Shown here: positions 1 to 8,382 of the stretch, piece after piece
Position numbering within the stretch: the stretch's first letter is position 1
Layout: each line of letters opens with the position of its first letter
Source: Rhabdaerophilum sp. SD176
GTDB taxonomy: Bacteria > Pseudomonadota > Alphaproteobacteria > Rhizobiales > Beijerinckiaceae
NCBI RefSeq assembly: GCF_030143245.1
Contig: NZ_JARJNS010000006.1
Coordinates: 1-64,000 of the forward strand
Direction: 5' to 3'
Length of the DNA stretch: 64,000 bases
The notes under the pieces: model-generated
What the model saw: only the letters and a program-made list of their open reading frames with translations
The model's database searches: none
Told to the model about the DNA's origin: nothing
Program-made: the position numbers and the translations under genes

Positions 1-256
1 CAGTCCGTCCTCAGCAGGGCCGGACTCTAACTCCATGTGGAGGAAAATCTCAGTGGCAGGTCACAAGTCAAGATGGGCTCAACCCTCGCTTTTTCTGGCT
101 TCGCTCATGCCTCACCTTGACACCGGTTTTTGGCTCTCGATCCGGAGAGAGCCCATGCCGGCATCATCGCCAGCCTCTCTTCGGCGATCGTAAGACCGGC
201 AGCATCAAGCGTTGGGCGGCGAAAGAGTAGGTCCGGGCCTTGCTGCTGCCCCTGCC
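1..256. other. non-coding flank beyond the integrase gene
   Basis: I see no credible gene here. The first 60 bases, with a run ending GGACTCTAA and then GTGGAGGAAAA, remind me of the 3' end of IS3-family elements, but that is from memory and only the tail would be present. The stretch lies downstream of the integrase gene and would be inside the putative integrated element. Confidence 0.25.
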
Positions 257-2203
257 CTAACGTCCTGACCGGCTTCCCCTGAACCTGCGCGGTTTGCGCC
301 CGGCAACCGATGGCAGAAGCCGGATCTCCCCCCGCTTGAGATGGGCGGTGACATTCTGCACCTTCTCCAGCAACTCAAGTTGCTCAGCGCCCCAAAGGGC
401 GTCGCTGTAGCGGTCAGCCGTTTCCGAGCCGACTGAGTGTCCCAGCAAATCCGCCCGGCTTTCTTCGTCGACCTTTTGCTTTTTGAGATCGGATCCGAAG
501 AAGTGTCGGAACTTGTGGGTGACGAGATTTGTCGCCTCAAAGCCTGGCTTTAATTCATCATAGAGCCGTTCGCCAGCCACCACATTGGTACTCGGCGAAA
601 CGAGCTCCGGGAACACCCTGTCATAGCCAAGCGCTTTGATCCGCTCGACATAGTCAAGAAAACCCAGCCGGATCAGCTCGGGATGAATGACGTGCTTGCG
701 TTTCGAGGCATGATTCTTCAATCGCCGGAATTCATTGTCCCGGATCACGAAACAAGACTCCGCACCCTTAACTTCGATATCCTTGATCGCAAGGCCACAG
801 AATTCCTCGCGCCGGAACCCATGATAATGCGCGATCATTGGCCCGAAATACGCCGCGCGATGAAAGATATGGTCCCCCTTGACATACATTGGGCGCTCGC
901 CTTTCCGCTTGCGCAAGTCAAACCCCTGGCAACCGGTGAAGATCGGAAGCTTGAAGAACTCCTGGATTGAATCGACCGGCGGTGTCTCTCGATCGTCTCG
1001 CGCACGCTTGGTCCTCTTTTTATAGAAGGGGCTGAAATCGAGTTCATTCAGCTTGACCCCGCGCCGCCGGGCCCGGGCCATAACCTGCTCAATGAAACCC
1101 CAGTGACGGTTGAGCGTGACGCGGGCCATGACGTCCGTATGGTCAGAGAGCGGCGCCGAGTACTTCTCGACATAGTCCATGCCGGAGAGTTCCTGATCCC
1201 CGGCGCTCTTGCCGTGCCGGGGATTGAGGCCCAGCAACAGGGTCGAAAAATCATCGAGGTCAACCTGCCCGATCTGCTCAAAGCAGGTCTTGTTCTGTCG
1301 TACCGTCAAAAAATCGAAAAACAGCTTGAAGATGAACTCCGCTTGTCGGGCGGTTTTGGGGGTCCAGTCTTTCGACTTCTCCTTTTCCGCAACCAGCTTG
1401 GTATGGATGTCCGCGAACGGGGTCTGCACGGCCGCGGGTGCTGGCAGCGCAGCGGGATGAGGCGCAATCGGCTGGGGCGCTTGGATTGCGGCAGGTCCCG
1501 GCGCGGCGAAAGGTGTGGGATTGCTGGTAAAGATGACGGCCTCATCCGCAGCGGTGTCGATATCCGCCTCTTCCGCAAAGCGCTTGAGGATAACCGCGCG
1601 CGCCCGGGCCACAGCCTGGTGGATCTGGTAGAGTTCGATATCAGAGAGTGTGCGCGTGATCCCGGCTTGCTTCGCAATCGTTTCAAACGCGGGCTTTTCG
1701 AGTTCAAGTGTCGAAAATTCCGCGGCAAAAGCGAGCTTGGCATCAAGCGCCCGGATCATTGCCTCGGTCCAGCCGCTTGCAAGGAACGCCGTCTTCTCTT
1801 GGCCTGTCAGGGCGCCAAGGGGGACAAATCTTGCCCGTCGACGGTTAAATTCCGAAGCGACACGGGCCTGCTCGTCAACGGCCATGGCGCCAATGTCCTT
1901 CCGCGGCACCGCCCCTGCCACCAGGTTTTCGAGATGGTCTTTCCTGTAGTCCTCCTCGATCTTGATCGCGGCGAAGCGCATAATTGCTTTGAATTCCGTG
2001 TCGGTGAGCATCCCGCAGCGCACTTTCTCGAAGGGTTGCTGGCTTTTCGCGGTCAGATGAGCCGCGCGTTGCCGGGCAATCCGTGGATTGGCTGTGTTCA
2101 AACTAAGGGTGATCAACCGTGGCTTGCAACAGGCCGACGGCGGAAGGCGCCGGCGCCAGTAATAGATGGCGCCGCGTCGGATCACGTGGGGGATGCCGGT
2201 CAT
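257..2203 (-). CDS. tyrosine-type site-specific recombinase (integrase)
   Basis: This 648-residue protein should cut and rejoin DNA at an attachment site to insert or excise a mobile element. The N-terminal 50 residues (IPHVIRRGAIYYWRRRLP) match the DUF6538 start typical of large proteobacterial integrases. The C-terminal catalytic domain shows the full set: Arg near 464 (GFRREE), Lys near 503, His563-x-x-Arg566 (HKFR), His589 (LLGH) and the nucleophile Tyr599 (DRYSD). A GAGGTGAG ribosome site sits just before the ATG. The gene starts about 100 bases from the 3' end of tRNA-Gln and reads away from it, the usual arrangement for a tRNA-targeting element. An alanine/proline-rich linker near residues 225-260 separates the N-terminal part from the core-binding domain. 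It looks intact, and its composition is visibly less GC-rich than the genes after 2600. Confidence 0.9.
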   Translation of the reverse strand: MTGIPHVIRRGAIYYWRRRLPPSACCKPRLITLSLNTANPRIARQRAAHLTAKSQQPFEKVRCGMLTDTEFKAIMRFAAIKIEEDYRKDHLENLVAGAVPRKDIGAMAVDEQARVASEFNRRRARFVPLGALTGQEKTAFLASGWTEAMIRALDAKLAFAAEFSTLELEKPAFETIAKQAGITRTLSDIELYQIHQAVARARAVILKRFAEEADIDTAADEAVIFTSNPTPFAAPGPAAIQAPQPIAPHPAALPAPAAVQTPFADIHTKLVAEKEKSKDWTPKTARQAEFIFKLFFDFLTVRQNKTCFEQIGQVDLDDFSTLLLGLNPRHGKSAGDQELSGMDYVEKYSAPLSDHTDVMARVTLNRHWGFIEQVMARARRRGVKLNELDFSPFYKKRTKRARDDRETPPVDSIQEFFKLPIFTGCQGFDLRKRKGERPMYVKGDHIFHRAAYFGPMIAHYHGFRREEFCGLAIKDIEVKGAESCFVIRDNEFRRLKNHASKRKHVIHPELIRLGFLDYVERIKALGYDRVFPELVSPSTNVVAGERLYDELKPGFEATNLVTHKFRHFFGSDLKKQKVDEESRADLLGHSVGSETADRYSDALWGAEQLELLEKVQNVTAHLKRGEIRLLPSVAGRKPRRFRGSRSGR

Positions 2204-2303
2204 GGTGTCTCACCTCGGTGTGACACGCCTGTATGACACTGCGATTCCCGGCGCCCTGCCCGCGAAGGCAAAGCTTATATAAATCAACGGCTTGTGAAAA
2301 ATC

Positions 2304-2330
2304 TGGCTGGGGGACCTGGATTCGAACCAA
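2304..2330. other. candidate attachment site (3' end of tRNA-Gln)
   Basis: Integrases next to a tRNA gene normally recombine within its 3' half, so the T-arm and acceptor end of tRNA-Gln is the expected att core. The integrase lies on the 3' side of the tRNA, which places the element to the left. A second copy of this sequence would mark the far end; I do not find one in 1-2300, so it must lie outside the window. Exact limits are inferred. Confidence 0.35.
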
Positions 2331-2377
2331 GACTAACGGAGTCAGAGTCCGCTGTTCTACCGTTAAACTATCCCCCA
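2304..2377 (-). tRNA. tRNA-Gln (anticodon CTG)
   Basis: The reverse strand folds as a 74-nt tRNA with encoded CCA. The acceptor stem pairs TGGGGGA with TCCCCCA, the T-loop contains GGTTCGAATCC, and the anticodon stem GCGGA/TCCGT closes the loop CTCTGAC. T33 is followed by CTG, giving glutamine for CAG codons. It probably serves as the integration target of the neighbouring recombinase. Confidence 0.95.
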
Positions 2378-2573
2378 CCGCCATGGCGCTCTGACGCATT
2401 GCCATGGAAGGGCGGGCGCAGGCGCCCGCGAGAGAGCGCCTTCTACTCTCGAAGCTGCCCCTTTGGCAAGGGGTTTGCGCAGCCTTCTCCAAACGAGTGC
2501 CGGTTGTCCCGGGAACGGAAAAACTGTTTCGAAATGAGACACTTTTTCCTTGAATTCCGGGACAGGGACGGGC

Positions 2574-2596
2574 TTGGATAACCGGGCGTTATCCAA
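2574..2596. repeat. perfect inverted repeat before the DUF2865 gene
   Basis: TTGGATAA and TTATCCAA are separated by seven bases. The repeat ends about 40 bases before the chosen start at 2638, so it could be an operator or a leader hairpin. No T-tract follows, which argues against a terminator. Confidence 0.4.
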
Positions 2597-2637
2597 ACCG
2601 GGCCGGCGGGTATGCGTCGAGGGAGTTGCGTTGCGTC

Positions 2638-3822
2638 ATGATTCTGTTTCCCCCATCCGGTTCGAATCACACGCTGTGGACGACACGCAAGGCGGCTGTC
2701 CTGGCCTCCGGTGTGGTTGTTGCGGTCGGCACCGGGACGCTTCTCGTCAAGGCTGCTGATAACCCGCGGTTGCATCGGATGGTCAGCGAGATCAACCGTC
2801 CCGTTCGCGCTGCCGTGGAACCCTTGCTGGTGCGTCCGGAACGCGCGCTGGTTGAAGTCAGCCGCGCCCGCGAGATGCAGAAGCTGGAAGTCCTCAGGGT
2901 TGCTGCCCGCCCGCCCGTTCCGGCTCCTGCTGAACCTCGCGCCACGGCGGTGAGCCGGCCAATGCCGCCGGCTGCCCAGGTGGCAGCCCGACCGACGGTT
3001 GTGCTGCCGAGTGCTGCCCTGCCCCGCAATGCCGTGATTTCCGAGCCGGTTCCGGCCGTCAATCCGCTCTGGCCGCCGAAAGCGGGCGAGGCTCCCGCCG
3101 GCACGCCGCGACCCCGGATCAAGCTCCAGGCACGTGGGCTCGGCCAAGGCATGCCGATGCCCACCAATTACTGCGTCCGCCTCTGCGACGGATTCGCCTT
3201 CCCTATCGGCCAAACCGGCGTCGGCCAACAGGTGCAGGAAGTTGTCTGCCGCTCCGCCTGTCCCGGTGCGGAAACCGCCCTGTACACGCTGCCTGCCGGC
3301 GCCAGGGACCTGGCGGCGCTTTCCCGAGGTGGCGCGCCCTATACCCGCCTGCCGACTGCCTTCCGCTATCAGAGGCAGGTCAGCCAGGCCTGTTCCTGCC
3401 GCCCGATGGGGAGCACGCAATCCGCGAATGCCTTCTACCGTGACCTGACCCTCAAGCGGGGCGATGTCATCATGACCGGCTCGGGCGCCCAGCATTTCGA
3501 CGGGGCCAGCCGGTTCCCCTACCAGCCACGCAATTTCGGCGAGGCGGTCAAGCGGCTTTCGTCACCGCGCGAAATCACGATCATCCGGGCCATGGAGGTT
3601 GCCTCCGTGCGTGGCGCCTTCTCGCCCCTGGCACCGTCTTCCGTCCGGGCGCGTGTCATCGCCGATCTCCAGACGGCAGATCGCAAGGTGCGGGGTGATG
3701 TGCCGAATCCTTCGCCGATCGGCCATCCGAAGGGGTTTGTCGAGTTGCAGGCCCGTACCGCCGAAGGGCGCTCCATTCTTCCTGTGGTCCGCAGGACACC
3801 CGGTCTGGTGGTTCTGAACTGA
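2638..3822 (+). CDS. DUF2865 domain-containing protein, likely exported
   Basis: This is a protein of about 394 residues of unknown function. A hydrophobic segment near residues 18-38 (KAAVLASGVVVAVGTGTLL) looks like an N-terminal anchor or signal. A proline/alanine-rich, low-complexity stretch follows to about residue 170. The C-terminal half carries a Cys-rich DUF2865 core (NYCVRLCDGFAFP, VVCRSACPG, QACSCRP) whose paired cysteines suggest disulfides in the periplasm. I chose ATG 2638 because GAGGGAG lies upstream of it, while a TTG at 2626 is too close to that site. The gene stands alone between tRNA-Gln and the iron importer. DUF2865 proteins are, to my knowledge, largely confined to Hyphomicrobiales; no function is established. 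Confidence 0.8.
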   Translation: MILFPPSGSNHTLWTTRKAAVLASGVVVAVGTGTLLVKAADNPRLHRMVSEINRPVRAAVEPLLVRPERALVEVSRAREMQKLEVLRVAARPPVPAPAEPRATAVSRPMPPAAQVAARPTVVLPSAALPRNAVISEPVPAVNPLWPPKAGEAPAGTPRPRIKLQARGLGQGMPMPTNYCVRLCDGFAFPIGQTGVGQQVQEVVCRSACPGAETALYTLPAGARDLAALSRGGAPYTRLPTAFRYQRQVSQACSCRPMGSTQSANAFYRDLTLKRGDVIMTGSGAQHFDGASRFPYQPRNFGEAVKRLSSPREITIIRAMEVASVRGAFSPLAPSSVRARVIADLQTADRKVRGDVPNPSPIGHPKGFVELQARTAEGRSILPVVRRTPGLVVLN

Positions 3823-3876
3823 AGCCGAAACCGTGGCGGATTCAACGGGAAGCACCGAAGGCTTGGAACATCTCCA

Positions 3877-3895
3877 GTTTAGACTTCTTCTAAAC
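3877..3895. promoter_or_regulatory. candidate Irr-type iron control element (ICE box)
   Basis: GTTTAGA-cttct-TCTAAAC is a perfect 7-bp inverted repeat. It closely matches the TTTAGAA-N3-TTCTAAA shape that I know as the Irr-binding ICE motif of Rhizobiales. It sits about 24 bases upstream of a good -35 hexamer and about 110 bases before an Fe(III) binding-protein gene. That position would fit activation at least as well as repression. Identity as an Irr site is inferred from motif and context. Confidence 0.6.
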
Positions 3896-3918
3896 TCATG
3901 TTTTTAAACGGATTTTTG

Positions 3919-3947
3919 TTGACGAGCCCCCAAAGGGCGCCCTAGAC
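3919..3947 (+). promoter_or_regulatory. candidate promoter of the iron-uptake genes
   Basis: TTGACG at 3919-3924 and CTAGAC at 3942-3947 are separated by 17 bases, close to a housekeeping sigma promoter. Transcription would begin near 3954, about 50 bases before the ATG at 4005. Confidence 0.5.
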
Positions 3948-4004
3948 ACGCTCATCCTTTTGAACCCTACGGCGGGCCTTGACCCCGCCGGCATGGAGAA
4001 AACG

Positions 4005-5030
4005 ATGACGCATTCCCTTCGCCTGACTCTGCTCGCCGGTGCCACCCTGCTCGCTTCCGGCCTCGCCGCCGCCGCGCAGGAAGTGAACCTCTACACGCAT
4101 CGCGAGCCCGGGCTGATCAAGCCGATCCTCGACAGGTTCACCGCCGAAACCGGCGTCAAGGTCAATCTCGTTTTCGCCGGCTCGGGGCTGGCCGAGCGCA
4201 TCCAGTCGGAAGGCGAGCGCAGCCCGGCGGATCTCCTGCTCTCGGTCGATGTCTCCACACTGACGCAGGCTGTCGCGCTGGGCATCACCCAGCCCATCGT
4301 CACGCCTGCTCTCGAGAAGGCCGTGCCGAAGACGCTTCGCGCGGCCGATGGTTCATGGGTGGCCGTGTCGGCGCGGGCCCGCGTGATCTATGCCTCGAAG
4401 GATCGCGTGAAGGATCCGACCCTGACTTATGAGGATCTGGCCAATCCGCGCTTCAAGGGCAAGGTCTGCACCCGACCGGGCACCCATGCCTACAATACCG
4501 GCCTGATCTCGGCGGCGATTGCCCATATGGGCCCCGAAAAGGCCGAGGCCTGGCTGAAAGGCGTCCGGGCCAATCTTGCCAAGAAGCCCTCCGGTGGCGA
4601 TCGTGATGTTGCCAAGGACATTGCAGCAGGCATCTGCGATGTCGGTGTCGCGAATATGTATTATGTGGGCCTGATGAATAAGGATCCGAACCAGAAGGCC
4701 TGGGTCGATGCGATCCGCGTCGTCATGCCGAATTTCCAGAATGGCGGCACACATATGAACATGTCCGGCCTCGTGCTGACCAAGCATGCCAAGAACAGGG
4801 CCGAGGCGATCAGGCTGGCCGAATGGCTGGTCAGCCCGGCGGCCCAGCAACTCTATGCGGCCAACAACTTTGAATATCCGGTCGTGGAAGGCGTCTCCGT
4901 CGAGCCCTTCATTGCCGGGTTCGGCAAGCTGCGGGTTGACTCTGTCTCGCTCGATGATGTCGCGAAGAACCGCAAGGCTGCTTCGGAGCTGGTCGAGAAG
5001 GTCGGCTACGATCTCGGCCCGCAGAGCTGA
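4005..5030 (+). CDS. fbpA: Fe(III) ABC transporter substrate-binding protein
   Basis: This periplasmic protein (about 341 residues) should bind ferric iron for the adjacent permease. Residues 1-25 are a signal peptide ending near LAAAAQ. The mature protein starts EVNLYTHREP, as in FbpA/FutA/AfuA proteins, and keeps a paired tyrosine (NMYYVG) and a Tyr in THAYNTG, at positions where the family places iron-ligand tyrosines. I chose ATG 4005 because GGAG lies six bases before it; an upstream TTG at 3960 and an ATG at 3993 lack such a site. It is followed 18 bases later by the permease. The ICE-like repeat and promoter upstream suggest control by Irr and iron status. Family membership is secure; the exact iron chelate is not shown. 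Confidence 0.88.
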   Translation: MTHSLRLTLLAGATLLASGLAAAAQEVNLYTHREPGLIKPILDRFTAETGVKVNLVFAGSGLAERIQSEGERSPADLLLSVDVSTLTQAVALGITQPIVTPALEKAVPKTLRAADGSWVAVSARARVIYASKDRVKDPTLTYEDLANPRFKGKVCTRPGTHAYNTGLISAAIAHMGPEKAEAWLKGVRANLAKKPSGGDRDVAKDIAAGICDVGVANMYYVGLMNKDPNQKAWVDAIRVVMPNFQNGGTHMNMSGLVLTKHAKNRAEAIRLAEWLVSPAAQQLYAANNFEYPVVEGVSVEPFIAGFGKLRVDSVSLDDVAKNRKAASELVEKVGYDLGPQS

Positions 5031-5048
5031 CAGGTTCATGCCCTGCCG

Positions 5049-6683
5049 ATGAATACGGCTCCATCAACCCTCCTTCCGCACGAGGCCGGCCCTGCCCGGC
5101 CTCGTCTGCGTTGGCAGCCCATGGCCATGGTCATCGGGTTGCTTGTCGTTCTGGTCGGGTTGCCGGGGATCGGCTTTTCCAGTCTGATGACCGGCGCGGC
5201 TCTGACGACCCCGGGGCTTTCGCCCACGCAATGGCACACCGTGAAGGAAATGGGCCAGCTTCTGCTAGGCGTCGCCCTGGTGGCGGGGTCCATCGGGCTG
5301 CTCTCGGCCTGGCTGGTTTCGATCTACGAGTTTCCCCTGCGGCGCTGGCTCGAGATCGGGCTGGCCCTGCCGCTCGCCTTTCCGACCTATCTTGCCGCCT
5401 ATGTCGCCGTTGACCTTCTCGACTTTTTCGGTCCGGTCCAGACCGCGTACCGCGCGGTAACGGGGGCGCGCACCGCCGCTGACTACGCGTTTCCCGACAT
5501 ACGCACCCTCGGCGGTGCCATCTTCGTGCTGGGCCTCGTGCTGTCGCCCTATGTCTATCTCGGCTGCCGCATCATCTTCACCCGCTCGGGCCGAAACATC
5601 ATCGATGCTGCCCGCCTGCTCGGTGCGCACGGGCCCCGGCTGTTCTTCCGGGTCGGACTCCCGATCGCCATTCCTGCGCTTGTCGCCGGGCTGGTGCTTG
5701 TCAGCCTCGAAACACTGAATGATATCGGCGCGACCGAATTCCTCGGCGTTTCGAGCTTTTCGGTGGCCATCCGGGATTACTGGCTCAACCGCAGCGACCT
5801 TCCTGGCGCCGTCCGGCTGGCCGCGCTGCTGCTGGTTATGGTGGGGTTCCTGCTGTTTCTCACGCGAAAGCAGGACGGACGGCGGCAACCGGTGACCACG
5901 CGAGGGGGCGCCCGCCCGTCCCGCATTCCTCTGCGGAAGATTCCGGGGCTTCTCGCCGTGCTTGTCGCTGGACTGCCGGTCCTGCTCGGCTTCCTGCTGC
6001 CGACCGGGTTCCTGATCTGGCGGGCCATCCAGTATGCGGCGCAGCAACGCGCCGATGCCGAGTTGCTGCACGCTGCCTTGTCCAGCCTCGTACTGGGTGT
6101 CGCGGTGGCCGGCTCTGTCGTGGCGGCGGGTGCCCTTGTGACGATCGGCATCCGGATCGTGCCCGGGCTGCGGAATGCCGGCCGCCTCTCGACCCTCGGC
6201 TATGCCGTGCCCGGTACGGTTCTCGTGCTGTCCATCTTCCCGATCATGCGCTGGGCGGACGGACTGGCCGGTATCGCCGGTCTCTCTCTGGCCGTGTCGG
6301 GAACGATGGCAGGCATCACCTTTGCCCTCATTGTCCGCTTTCTCGGTATCGGCGTTACGCAGTCGATGCTGGCGCTTGACCGGCTGCCACGGTCGATCGA
6401 CTGGGTTGCGCGGATCCATGGCATGAGCGACTTCCGGCTGGCCTGGCGCGTCCATGTGCCGGCCATGGCGCCGGGGCTGCTGATTGCGGCCATGCTCGTC
6501 TTCATCGACACGGTGAAGGAACTGCCGGCAACCCTGCTGATGCGGCCGCTGAATTTCGAGACCCTCGCCACGCGAGCCTATGCCCAGGCCAGCGCCGGGG
6601 TTTTCGAGCATGCAGCGCTGGAATCGCTGGCGATCCTTGCCCTGAGCGGCCTCGCGGCGCTGATCCTTATCCGCAAGGGCTGA
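5049..6683 (+). CDS. fbpB: Fe(III) ABC transporter permease, two fused domains
   Basis: This 544-residue inner-membrane protein forms the channel for iron delivered by the preceding binding protein. It contains two homologous binding-protein-dependent permease halves, roughly 70-270 and 320-540, with about twelve hydrophobic segments; this fused arrangement is typical of FbpB. EAA-type loops are visible as DAARLLGAHGPRLFFRVGLP near 180 and RIHGMSDFRLAWRVHVP near 460. It lies 18 bases after the binding-protein gene and surely forms one operon with it. No FbpC ATPase follows; the next genes encode a CoA-transferase. The energising ATPase must be elsewhere or shared with another system. Confidence 0.88.
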   Translation: MNTAPSTLLPHEAGPARPRLRWQPMAMVIGLLVVLVGLPGIGFSSLMTGAALTTPGLSPTQWHTVKEMGQLLLGVALVAGSIGLLSAWLVSIYEFPLRRWLEIGLALPLAFPTYLAAYVAVDLLDFFGPVQTAYRAVTGARTAADYAFPDIRTLGGAIFVLGLVLSPYVYLGCRIIFTRSGRNIIDAARLLGAHGPRLFFRVGLPIAIPALVAGLVLVSLETLNDIGATEFLGVSSFSVAIRDYWLNRSDLPGAVRLAALLLVMVGFLLFLTRKQDGRRQPVTTRGGARPSRIPLRKIPGLLAVLVAGLPVLLGFLLPTGFLIWRAIQYAAQQRADAELLHAALSSLVLGVAVAGSVVAAGALVTIGIRIVPGLRNAGRLSTLGYAVPGTVLVLSIFPIMRWADGLAGIAGLSLAVSGTMAGITFALIVRFLGIGVTQSMLALDRLPRSIDWVARIHGMSDFRLAWRVHVPAMAPGLLIAAMLVFIDTVKELPATLLMRPLNFETLATRAYAQASAGVFEHAALESLAILALSGLAALILIRKG

Positions 6684-6714
6684 GCGGGCTGCCGGTCTCC
6701 GAACAAACGCGGGA

Positions 6715-6746
6715 AGCCGCAACACGCGCTTTGCAACGCAGCGGCT
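6715..6746 (+). terminator. possible terminator after the iron permease
   Basis: AGCCGC and GCGGCT are perfectly complementary across a 20-base loop and are followed by a pyrimidine stretch (CTTCTCT). The long loop and poor T-run make this a weak call. Confidence 0.3.
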
Positions 6747-6822
6747 CTTCTCTATGACTTCGCCGTCAACAGAATTCGATGGCGGGGGCACACCCTGCCC
6801 TCCATTCGGGAGGAGTGGCTGG

Positions 6823-7554
6823 ATGAGCAAGGTTTACACGGATGCCAAGGCCGCATTGGCGGGTGTCCTGAAGGACGGAATGACGATCATGGCGGGCGGC
6901 TTCGGCCTCTGCGGCGTTGCCGAGACGCTGGTCGAGGCGATCCGCGAGGCGGGCGTGAAGGATCTCACCGTGATCTCGAACAATGCCGGGGTGGACGGGA
7001 TCCATCTCGGCAAGCTGCTCGAGACGCGGCAGATCCGGAAGATGATCAGCTCGTATGTCGGCGAGAACAAGCTGTTCGCGCAGCAATATCTTTCCGGAGA
7101 GCTCGAACTCGAGTTCAACCCGCAGGGCACTTTGGCCGAGCGCATCCGCGCCGGGGGCGCCGGTATCCCAGCCTTCTTCACCGCGACCGGCGTGGGCACG
7201 CTGGTCTCAGAAGGCAAGGAAATCCGCGAATTTCCGAATGACCCGCATTTCAAGGGCCGGAAATACGTGATGGAAACCGGACTCTGGGCTGATGTCGCGC
7301 TTGTCCATGCCTGGAAGGGCGATACGGAAGGCAATCTCGTCTACCGGAAGACCGCCCGGAACTTCAACCCGATGATGGCCACCGCTGCGACGGTGACGAT
7401 CGCCGAGGTGGAGCACCTGTTCCCGGCCGGCGAGATCGACCCCGACAATATCCATACGCCGGGGATTTATGTGAAGCGGATCGTCCATGTTCCGAACGCG
7501 CCGAAGCGGATCGAGAACCGGACCACCCGTCCGCACCCCGCCCCGCAGCATTGA
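6823..7554 (+). CDS. scoA: 3-oxoacid CoA-transferase subunit A (SCOT type)
   Basis: This is the alpha subunit (243 residues) of a class I CoA-transferase that moves CoA from succinyl-CoA to acetoacetate or a related 3-oxoacid. The family start [10 protein letters not shown] and the glycine-rich [11 protein letters not shown] loop near 21-35 are present, as are SNNAGVDG and [23 protein letters not shown] chose ATG 6823 because GGGAGGAG sits just before it; longer reading to 6754 adds residues unlike the family. The beta subunit follows after 16 bases. The pair could serve acetoacetate use or activate oxoacids for the acyl-CoA enzymes found elsewhere in the window. Confidence 0.9.
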   Translation: MSKVYTDAKAALAGVLKDGMTIMAGGFGLCGVAETLVEAIREAGVKDLTVISNNAGVDGIHLGKLLETRQIRKMISSYVGENKLFAQQYLSGELELEFNPQGTLAERIRAGGAGIPAFFTATGVGTLVSEGKEIREFPNDPHFKGRKYVMETGLWADVALVHAWKGDTEGNLVYRKTARNFNPMMATAATVTIAEVEHLFPAGEIDPDNIHTPGIYVKRIVHVPNAPKRIENRTTRPHPAPQH

Positions 7555-7570
7555 GCCCCGGAGACAGATC

Positions 7571-8212
7571 ATGGCATGGTCCCGTGAAGAAATGGCCGCC
7601 CGCGCCGCGAAGGAGCTCAAGGACGGCTTTTACGTCAATCTCGGCATCGGCATCCCGACGCTGGTGTCGAATTTCATCCCCGAGGGCATGAGCGTCCAGC
7701 TGCAGAGCGAGAATGGCATGATGGGCATGGGTCCCTTCCCCTACGAGGGGGAGGAAGACCCCGATCTCATCAATGCCGGCAAGCAGACCGTTACCGAACT
7801 GCCGACGACCAGCTATTTCTCGTCGGCCGACAGCTTCGCGATGATTCGCGGGGGCCATATCGACCTGTCGATCCTCGGCGCGATGCAGGTGGCCCAGAAC
7901 GGCGATCTCGCCAACTGGATGATCCCCGGAAAGATGGTCAAGGGCATGGGCGGCGCGATGGACCTCGTCGCCGGCGTCAAGAAAGTCGTCGTGGTCATGG
8001 AGCACGAGGCGAAGGGTGAATCGAAGCTGCTCAAGGCCTGCACCCTGCCGCTTACCGGCGCGGGCGTGGTCGACATGGTTGTGACCGATCTCGGCGTGTT
8101 CTCGATCGATCGCACCGGCAAGGAGCCGATGCGCCTGCTCGAGCTTGCCCCAGGTGTCACGCTCGACGAGATCACGTCCAAGACCGAAGCCGATTTCGTC
8201 TCGGCCCTGTGA
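7571..8212 (+). CDS. scoB: 3-oxoacid CoA-transferase subunit B (SCOT type)
   Basis: This is the beta subunit (213 residues) and completes the CoA-transferase begun by the previous gene. It carries the family motif [11 protein letters not shown] near residue 50, whose glutamate forms the covalent glutamyl-CoA intermediate. Other family blocks visible are [30 protein letters not shown] and [12 protein letters not shown] 7571 fits the usual family start ([15 protein letters not shown]). Upstream in-frame codons overlap subunit A and look non-coding. A stem-loop follows the stop codon. Confidence 0.9.
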   Translation: MAWSREEMAARAAKELKDGFYVNLGIGIPTLVSNFIPEGMSVQLQSENGMMGMGPFPYEGEEDPDLINAGKQTVTELPTTSYFSSADSFAMIRGGHIDLSILGAMQVAQNGDLANWMIPGKMVKGMGGAMDLVAGVKKVVVVMEHEAKGESKLLKACTLPLTGAGVVDMVVTDLGVFSIDRTGKEPMRLLELAPGVTLDEITSKTEADFVSAL

Positions 8213-8233
8213 TCCTACATGCGTCTTGCGGCG

Positions 8234-8255
8234 GGCCGGGCCTCGATGCCCGGCC
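8234..8255 (+). terminator. stem-loop after the CoA-transferase genes
   Basis: GGCCGGGC and GCCCGGCC pair perfectly around the loop CTCGAT, starting 21 bases after the scoB stop. The bases after it (TGTTGCGTTT) are only moderately T-rich, so it is a probable rather than certain intrinsic terminator. Confidence 0.55.
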
Positions 8256-8382
8256 TGTTGCGTTTCAGCCTTTGACCTGCCTCCTGCGGGTTTGCTAGAA
8301 GATGGCTGCGGGGTTTCCCGTCCAGCCCTAGACGGGTCCCTTTCGCGCGCTCAGCCGCGCTCGCCGCGGAGCCAATCGCCGC

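Noticed and set aside
1103-2236. A 377-codon plus-strand frame
   Set aside because: It is antisense to the integrase, whose catalytic residues are all present.
5265-6830. A 521-codon minus-strand frame
   Set aside because: It is antisense to the fused iron permease and lacks any hydrophobic or domain pattern.
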